Positions 58,754 through 64,000 of a stretch of DNA of 64,000 nt are shown in pieces. The first letter of the stretch is position 1; every line of letters begins with the position of its first letter. The notes under the pieces were generated by a model. The model was not told the origin of the DNA. It saw nothing but the letters and a program-made list of their open reading frames with translations, and searched no databases. This DNA is from Streptomyces flavofungini (GTDB taxonomy: Bacteria; Actinomycetota; Actinomycetes; Streptomycetales; Streptomycetaceae). The translations under genes and the position numbers were made by a program. Location: NCBI RefSeq assembly GCF_014650815.1, contig NZ_BMVR01000009.1:1-64000 (forward strand), written 5' to 3'.

Positions 58754-59710
58754 TCAACCACCGCTCAGCGTGATCGCCAGGTCGGTGATGTTCAGCGGGA
58801 ATTTCCCGATGGCGGCCACTTCGCCGGTGAAGAGATTCACGCTGTAGAGGGTGGGCGTATTCGCGCCGTACGGGGTGAGGGACGCGAAGGCCGCGTTCGA
58901 CGTGGTCTTCCCGTTCGTCAGATAACTGAAGATGTCAAGACCGGAATCGGCGCCCGCGTCGATGGTGAGGGAGCCGGTCGGGGACAGGGTGCCGTTGTTG
59001 GCGGGGGCCTGGATGACGACCTGGTCGGACGTGGTGTTGACGTCGAACAGGGTGGTCACGGTGGTGGCGTTGAGATCGTTGTTCGTGTACGCGGCGGAGC
59101 TGACGCCCGAGGTCGTGCCGCTGACCGGCGGGGTGGTGAGGGCGACGTCCTTGGCCGTGGTGTGGTCATTGAGGTTGTGCCGCAGGTTCTGCCCGTTGTC
59201 GCTGATGACGCGGAGCCGGTCGGCGGCGGGGTTGAAGTCGACGCCGAACTTGTTTCCGGACAGCGCGATCTTCAGCTGGGACACCTTGGTGACGACGACG
59301 TCCGAGGTGGTCGGCGGCGTCTGGATCGTGTAGATCCCGCCCTTGTCGCCGACGCCGTACATCAGCCCGTCCTGGACCCGGTAGTCGATCCCGACCAGCT
59401 TCTGGTCCCCTTCGAGCCCGGTGATGACCCGGACCCAGTCGAGGACGGTGGGCCGGTCGGTGGTGAAGGTGGCCATGAGGGTGCCGTCGCCGGTGATGCC
59501 GTAGGCGCGGAGGCTGGGGGCGGCGGCGGGGGTCTTGGTGGCGGCGGCGCTGGTGGCGGTCTTGGCGGCTGCCGCCGGGGTGGCCGAGCCGGCGCCGGGG
59601 GCGGCGGCCAGGAGGGCGGCGGACGCGGCCGACGCGGCGAGAACGGCCACGACTCTCTTGCTGTTCCTGGACCTGGTTTCCTTGGTCCCGGTTCTGAGAT
59701 CACGTCTCAC
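58754..59710 (-). CDS. Secreted DUF4394-family protein
   Basis: A 318-residue protein; GTG 59710 with GGAGG 5-6 nt upstream. Twin-Arg-containing N-terminus and Ala-rich signal (RVVAVLAASAASAALLAA) with processing near residue 45. The DUF4394 domain: GIDYRVQDGLMYGVGDKGGI, FGVDFNPAADRLRVISDNGQNLR, DLAITLSGG. Beta-propeller-like secreted protein of unknown function. It may be convergent-terminated with the VWA unit. Confidence 0.88.
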   Translation of the reverse strand: MRRDLRTGTKETRSRNSKRVVAVLAASAASAALLAAAPGAGSATPAAAAKTATSAAATKTPAAAPSLRAYGITGDGTLMATFTTDRPTVLDWVRVITGLEGDQKLVGIDYRVQDGLMYGVGDKGGIYTIQTPPTTSDVVVTKVSQLKIALSGNKFGVDFNPAADRLRVISDNGQNLRHNLNDHTTAKDVALTTPPVSGTTSGVSSAAYTNNDLNATTVTTLFDVNTTSDQVVIQAPANNGTLSPTGSLTIDAGADSGLDIFSYLTNGKTTSNAAFASLTPYGANTPTLYSVNLFTGEVAAIGKFPLNITDLAITLSGG

Positions 59711-59966
59711 GATTTCCTCCCGAGCAAAGAAGGTCAGCCGGACATGAATATGGCAGTGGTATTGCCGGACCCCCATTAAGCCCGCCTGGCCAGGACCCCA
59801 CAAGCGAAGGGAACGACAATTGCGCCGCAGCCCGGCAACTTTGCGCACGATGACAGAAGCGCACCGCGAATGACCACCGTAATCAGCCCCCGATTCACTC
59901 GAAGTGACAAACCGCGTCCGGATCTGACCTGTCGATCAATTCCGTCGGAATGGCATGCTCCGGCCC

Positions 59967-61268
59967 ATGGACGGCCTCTTCGCGGAGCTGGCCCGGCGCG
60001 CGTCGAGCAGCGCCCGCCGGGAGGTCGACGCGTACGCGCGCGAGATCCCGGAGTTCGGGATCCTGGACGTGGACGCCCGGGCCAGGGCGGAGACCTTGGA
60101 GTACGCGGTGTGGCTGCGCCGCCGTACCGGCGAACTCGCCCCCACGAGCGCGGAGTTGACGCCCTCCGACCTCACGGCCATCGCCGCGATGGGCGAGTCC
60201 CGAGCCGCCTCGGGCCTGTCCCTCGACTCCCGCCAGCGCGTCCTGCGCCTGCACACCGCGCTGATGCTCCGTGAGGTCAACGAGGCGACGGACGCCCAGC
60301 GCGACGGCGACCCCGACGAACTCGTCCGCCTCCTCGGCTGGTTCGCCGCCCAGGGCGAACGCGGCATCGAGGCGTACTGCCAGGGTTTCGTGGCGGCGCT
60401 GCGACACCGGCTCCCGTACATGGACCAGGTCGCGCTCCTCGTCAGGGCACTGCTGGCCGGCGACCCCATGGCGGACGAACTCGCGCGCGCCGTCGGCATG
60501 CGCGTACCCGACCACTGCGCGGTGACGGTGATCCGGGTGCCGTCGCCCCGCACCCCGGGCGCGGAGCGGGACCGGGGCCCGGAGGGGGAGGTGGAGGCGC
60601 TGATCAAGGAGCACCAGGTCCCACTGATGTGGTCCCCGCCAACGGCGTCGACGCCGGGCGAACTCATAGCCCTGACCCCGCTGACCCCCGCGCCCCCGGC
60701 CACACCCGCCCCCACACGACTACCAGGAGCACGGGACCCCGAGGTACGGGAGCCCGAGATGCGAGACCCCGAGATACGAGACCCCGAAGTACGGATCCCC
60801 GAAGTACTCGACCTCATACGGGACTTCGCCCAATCCCTCCCCACCCCCTGCGCGGCAGGCACCACCACCACCGCTCTCCCCGACCTGCCCACCGCCCTCG
60901 ACCGGGCGAGACGCATCAGCAGGGCGGCCCCCCTGCGAAGATCGCCCGCACGCCCGCACACCACGGCCGACGTCTTCGTCGAACTGGCCGTGGCGGACGT
61001 CCCGTTCGTCGACGCCTGGCTCCACACCCTGGCCCACCGCCTGGCCCCCGGCCCGGACCTCCTCCTCACCCTGGACGCGTACTACACCCACGACATGAAC
61101 CGCACGACCACGGCAACGGCCCTCAACGTCCACCCCCGCACCCTGGACTACCGCCTGCGCCGCGTACGCGAACTGACGGGGATCGCACCGGGGTCGACGC
61201 GGGGGGTGCGGGTGCTCAGCTCGGTGGTGAGGCGGGGGTTGTCGGGGGCTTGGGGGCCGCGCTTCTGA
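59967..61268 (+). CDS. PucR-type helix-turn-helix regulator
   Basis: A 433-residue protein starting MDGLFAELARRASSSARREV (an ATG four codons upstream is possible). N-terminal helical domain of about 190 residues, a middle beta/alpha domain interrupted by a five-unit PEVRD repeat (about residues 257-281), and a C-terminal PucR helix-turn-helix (MNRTTTATALNVHPRTLDYRLRRVRELTGI). A hairpin follows. Resembles the regulators that carry GGDEF-like cores in actinobacteria; target unknown. Confidence 0.87.
   Translation: MDGLFAELARRASSSARREVDAYAREIPEFGILDVDARARAETLEYAVWLRRRTGELAPTSAELTPSDLTAIAAMGESRAASGLSLDSRQRVLRLHTALMLREVNEATDAQRDGDPDELVRLLGWFAAQGERGIEAYCQGFVAALRHRLPYMDQVALLVRALLAGDPMADELARAVGMRVPDHCAVTVIRVPSPRTPGAERDRGPEGEVEALIKEHQVPLMWSPPTASTPGELIALTPLTPAPPATPAPTRLPGARDPEVREPEMRDPEIRDPEVRIPEVLDLIRDFAQSLPTPCAAGTTTTALPDLPTALDRARRISRAAPLRRSPARPHTTADVFVELAVADVPFVDAWLHTLAHRLAPGPDLLLTLDAYYTHDMNRTTTATALNVHPRTLDYRLRRVRELTGIAPGSTRGVRVLSSVVRRGLSGAWGPRF
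60735..60809 (+). repeat. 15-bp in-frame tandem repeat, 5 units, in PucR-type gene
   Basis: Units of GACCCCGAGGTACGG type at 60735, 60750, 60765, 60780 and 60795, encoding DPEVR, EPEMR, DPEIR, DPEVR, IPEVL. They lie between two folded domains of the regulator and lengthen a charged linker. Confidence 0.9.
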
Positions 61269-61341
61269 CGGCTTCCGCGTCTCCCCCTTCAAGGGCATGG
61301 GCGGCAGCCGGGGCAACGCCGGGCGGGGAGGTGCCGCGACG

Positions 61342-61377
61342 CGTGCGGGTGCCGACCCCGTGGTCGGCACCCGCACG
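61342..61377 (+). terminator. Terminator of PucR-type gene
   Basis: Perfect 16-bp inverted repeat CGTGCGGGTGCCGACC (61342-61357) / 61362-61377, loop CCGT, 74 bp after the stop. Confidence 0.88.
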
Positions 61378-61414
61378 GCCTGCTGGACGCCGCCCCCACC
61401 GCGGCGCCCCGCTC

Positions 61415-61439
61415 AGCCGAGCCGCAGCCCGGCTCGGCT
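61415..61439 (-). terminator. Hairpin at the end of phoA
   Basis: AGCCGAGCC (61415-61423) / GGCTCGGCT (61431-61439), reaching the phoA stop codon on the reverse strand; probable terminator for phoA. Confidence 0.5.
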
Positions 61440-62818
61440 CAGCCCAGCCGCAGCGCCTCCCGCACCGTCGTGAACAGGTCCGTCTGGTTGGTGACGCCGA
61501 GGACGCGGTACGCCTGCGGGCCCTGGGCCGCGATGCGGACCTGGGTGCCGGTGTGCTCCTGGGACTGGCCGGGGGTGTTGGTGGAGTAGTTGACCTTGAG
61601 CTGCTGGCCCTCGTTGGTGACGAGGGTGGAGGACAGGCCGGGCGGCTGGGCCTCCAGCGGCACGATCTGGCTGGTGTGGGCGTGGTCGGCGGTGGTGACG
61701 ACCAGGGTGTCCGGGTGCTTCGCGGCGTAGTCGCGGGCGACCTTCACCGCGCGGTCGAACGCCGCGGTCTCGCCGATCTGGCCGCACGGGTCGGCGGCGT
61801 GGTCCTGCTTGTCGATCGAGGCGCCCTCGATCTGCAGGAAGAAGCCCTGCTTGTTCTTGCCGCTCTTCTGCTTGGCCTCAAGGAGCTTGATGGCCTTGCT
61901 CGCCTGGTCCCGCAGCGCGGGGGTGCCCGCCGGACGGCCCGGGTTGGAGGTGGTGCAACGCTGCGGCTCGGTGCCGCCCTTGGCCGCGCCCTTGCCGGTC
62001 CACTCGACGGGGACGTTGCCGGGCGCGAAGAGGCCGAGGACGGGCTTGCCGTTCCTGACCGACTTGACCTTCTTCAACTCGCGGTCGCTGGTGACGACTT
62101 GGTAGCCGAGCTTCTTCGCCTGCTGGGTGACGGTCAGGCCCTTGTACTTGCCGTCCGTGACCTTCTGGTCGAACCGCTGCTGTCCGCCGCCGAGGAGCAC
62201 GTCGACCTTGTGGTTGACGCTCTGCTCGGCGATCGAGCCGGGGCCGCCCTTGGCGATCGTGTCCGTCGGGCACTTGGCCATGTCCGCCGGGCCCTGGCAG
62301 CTGCGGTCGGTGGCGTGCGCGGCGAGGACGGCCAGGGTGGCGTCGGTGAGTTCGGCGGTGGTGACCGAGCCGGTCGCGTAGCCCTTCTTCTGGGCCAGCT
62401 CCAGGATCGTCGGTACGGCCTTGTCGGTGCCCGGCGTCTTCGAGATGCGCCCGTTGACCGTCTTCACGCCGGTGGCCCAGCCGGAGCCGCTCGCGGCGGA
62501 GTCGGTGACGTAGTCGGGGGAGCCGTCCTTGTGTACCGCGTACGTCGTGTACGAGCCCGTCAGCGGGAACTTGTCCATGTTCAGGCGGCCGTTCGCGCCC
62601 ACCGTGTAGTCCCGGGCGAGCGTGATCTCCGAGTCGCCCATGCCGTCGCCGATGAGCAGGATGACGTTCTTCGCCTTCCCACCCTTGATGGCCCGCTGGG
62701 CCTGGTCCTTGGTGTCGGACGCCCCCGCCGACGCGGTGACGGTCACGGCCACCGCGGTGGCGGCGGCCACGGAGGCGGCGGCTATCAGGCGACGACGGGA
62801 CAGACGCGGTCTGGCCAT
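61439..62818 (-). CDS. phoA: Alkaline phosphatase PhoA, Tat-exported
   Basis: A 459-residue protein; GAGGAG before ATG 62818. Tat signal MARPRLSRRRLIAAASVAAA. Active site: LLIGDGMGDSE (metal Asp), TDSAASGSGWATG with nucleophile Ser107, EGASIDKQDHAADP and TTADHAHTS (metal ligands). It cleaves phosphate monoesters outside the cell. The upstream region contains a GTTCAC match (62870-62876 on the reverse strand) but no clear tandem PHO box, so PhoP control is probable from family knowledge and not proven here. Confidence 0.95.
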   Translation of the reverse strand: MARPRLSRRRLIAAASVAAATAVAVTVTASAGASDTKDQAQRAIKGGKAKNVILLIGDGMGDSEITLARDYTVGANGRLNMDKFPLTGSYTTYAVHKDGSPDYVTDSAASGSGWATGVKTVNGRISKTPGTDKAVPTILELAQKKGYATGSVTTAELTDATLAVLAAHATDRSCQGPADMAKCPTDTIAKGGPGSIAEQSVNHKVDVLLGGGQQRFDQKVTDGKYKGLTVTQQAKKLGYQVVTSDRELKKVKSVRNGKPVLGLFAPGNVPVEWTGKGAAKGGTEPQRCTTSNPGRPAGTPALRDQASKAIKLLEAKQKSGKNKQGFFLQIEGASIDKQDHAADPCGQIGETAAFDRAVKVARDYAAKHPDTLVVTTADHAHTSQIVPLEAQPPGLSSTLVTNEGQQLKVNYSTNTPGQSQEHTGTQVRIAAQGPQAYRVLGVTNQTDLFTTVREALRLG

Positions 62819-63098
62819 GCGGAACTCCTCAAACGAGCTGGTTACGTCCTTGTACGGTGCAGCCACTTCAGCAGCGCCATGTGAACCGGACGGGACGTGC
62901 CGGTGCCTTCTCGGTGACGCGGGGGCGACGTCGGTGCTGTGTGGCCTCGACGGTGGATCGTCACTTGCTCGTACGGTGACTGAGTGCGGCCACCTGGGCG
63001 ACCTTCCCTCATGCGTCACCCCCTTGACTGGTGACGAATGCCGTGCGAAAGTCAGGCATCGGGCAAGCCGGGGTACGTGGACACGCGGAGGAACGCGG
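62819..63098. promoter_or_regulatory. Divergent promoter region of phoA and the hydrolase gene
   Basis: 280 bp. On the reverse strand GTTCACATGGC (PhoP-unit-like) lies about 50 bp before phoA. TTGACTGGTGACGAATG near 63024-63040 could be a -35 for the hydrolase gene with GCATCGGG downstream. Three GGTGAC motifs (62913, 62986 area, 63030) are also present. None is decisive. Confidence 0.45.
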
Positions 63099-64000
63099 AT
63101 GATCAGCAGGCGTGGCTTCAGCAAGGGGCTCGGGGCGGGGGCCGTTTCACTGGGCGGAGTGGGGGTCGCCGCCACCACCGCCCGGGGCGCGTCCGCCGAG
63201 GCGCCCGCCCCCACGGCCACCCCCGGCGCGCACCCCGCCGGCGGGCACACCGCCTTCCCGCCCCTGCGGCGCATCGAGGCCGGTCTGCTGAACGTCGCCT
63301 ACGCCGAACTGGGCCCCGCCCACGGCCCCGTGGTGATCTGCCTGCACGGCTGGCCGTACGACATCCACAGCTATGTGGACGTCGCCCCGCGCCTGGCCGC
63401 CGAGGGCTACCGGGTGCTCGTCCCGTACCTGCGCGGCCACGGCCCGACCCGCTTCCGCTCCGGACGGACGTTCCGCAACGGCCAGCAGTCGGCCATCGCC
63501 ACCGACATCATCGCCTTCATGGACGCCCTGAAGATCGAGAAGGCCGTCCTCGCGGGCTTCGACTGGGGCTCGCGCACCGCCGACATCATCGCCGCGCTCT
63601 GGCCCGACCGCTGCAAGGCCCTCGTATCGGTGAGCGGCTACCTCATCATCAACCTGGAGGCCAACCTCAAGCCCCTGGCCCCCGCCGCCGAACGCACCTG
63701 GTGGTACCAGTACTACTTCGCCACCGAGCGCGGCCGCAGCGCCATGGCGGACAAGACCCTGCGCCACGACCTGACCAGGTTCGTCTGGGACACGGTCTCC
63801 CCGACGTGGGACTTCGACGACGCCACGTTCGAGCGCACCGCCGCGGCCTTCGACAACCCCGACTACGCGGCCGTGGTCATCCACAACTACCGCTGGCGCC
63901 TGAGCATCGCCGACGGCGAGCGCCGCTACGACGCCCTGGAGCGGCAGCTCGCCACGCGCCCGGTCATCAAGGTCCCCACGATCACCCTCGACCCGGAACG
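63099..64000 (+). CDS. Tat-exported alpha/beta hydrolase (epoxide hydrolase/dehalogenase-like), truncated by window edge
   Basis: About 300 codons visible, frame open at the right edge. ATG 63099 (MISRRGFSKGLGAGAVSLGG) follows GGAGGAACGCGG. The RRGFSKG twin-arginine motif and following hydrophobic stretch mark a Tat signal. Hydrolase marks: ICLHGWPYDIHSYVD (HGWP oxyanion), AGFDWGSRTADIIAALW, where the nucleophile is Asp as in epoxide hydrolases and haloalkane dehalogenases. The His of the triad lies beyond the window. Divergent from phoA. Confidence 0.88.
   Translation, partial: MISRRGFSKGLGAGAVSLGGVGVAATTARGASAEAPAPTATPGAHPAGGHTAFPPLRRIEAGLLNVAYAELGPAHGPVVICLHGWPYDIHSYVDVAPRLAAEGYRVLVPYLRGHGPTRFRSGRTFRNGQQSAIATDIIAFMDALKIEKAVLAGFDWGSRTADIIAALWPDRCKALVSVSGYLIINLEANLKPLAPAAERTWWYQYYFATERGRSAMADKTLRHDLTRFVWDTVSPTWDFDDATFERTAAAFDNPDYAAVVIHNYRWRLSIADGERRYDALERQLATRPVIKVPTITLDPE

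Overview
The window is very GC-rich, with near-universal G/C third codon positions, GTG/TTG starts, many 4-bp ATGA/GTGA gene overlaps and recognisable Streptomyces families (snapalysin with its divergent LysR regulator, an SCO5918-type protein, DUF5994, many Tat signals). It is best read as chromosomal DNA of a Streptomyces. I see no rRNA or tRNA genes, no CRISPR array, no transposase and no phage genes. The very long open frames opposite several real genes are GC-bias shadows.

Layout. 1-4969: the N-terminus of a vWA (Ter-type) protein with a 33-bp coding repeat, divergent from phoX with a PHO box between them, then a secreted three-module protein. 5146-9389: snpR/snpA protease locus and a FUSC membrane protein. 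9414-11988: a compact divergent module of flavoprotein, XRE-TPR regulator and two small proteins. 12064-16916: EEP hydrolase, membrane protein, DrrAB-type ABC exporter, small membrane protein. 17046-23230: GDSL esterase, LysR regulator, MerB-like lyase overlapping a DUF7144 gene, TetR, DHA2 exporter. 23657-28988: SDR, cupin, an ATP-binding-domain remnant, a membrane protein and lipoprotein pair, RibD-like reductase, LLM flavin oxidoreductase.

29060-38090: TetR, an NB-ARC-type ATPase without a DNA-binding domain divergent from a SpoIIE phosphatase, a lipase, an orphan cytochrome oxidase subunit I with an overlapping small membrane gene, an ECF sigma factor with its CU044_5270-type partner. 38115-43367: SGNH lipoprotein, small NTF2, monooxygenase and PH-domain proteins, MarR regulator divergent from an exporter fused to a PPOX enzyme domain. 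43409-49668: rhomboid-like protein, two paralogous membrane-anchored PQQ-type propellers divergent from a TetR gene with a perfect 18-bp palindrome, STAS and DUF5994 proteins. 49674-54127: MerR, GvpU-like protein, SCO5918-type/DEAD helicase/cold-shock cluster, TerB-like protein. 54361-58647: a three-gene unit of unknown protein, MoxR AAA ATPase and HExxH/VWA protein. 58754-64000: DUF4394 protein, PucR-type regulator, Tat-exported PhoA and a truncated hydrolase gene.

Themes. Two secreted phosphatases (PhoX and PhoA), a secreted protease, a lipase and an esterase point to nutrient scavenging. Four transporter loci sit beside dedicated regulators or in two-gene units. The best candidates for undescribed biology are the MoxR/HExxH-VWA triad at the right, the flavoprotein/XRE-TPR module at the left, the exporter-PPOX fusion, and the PQQ-propeller pair with its TetR gene.
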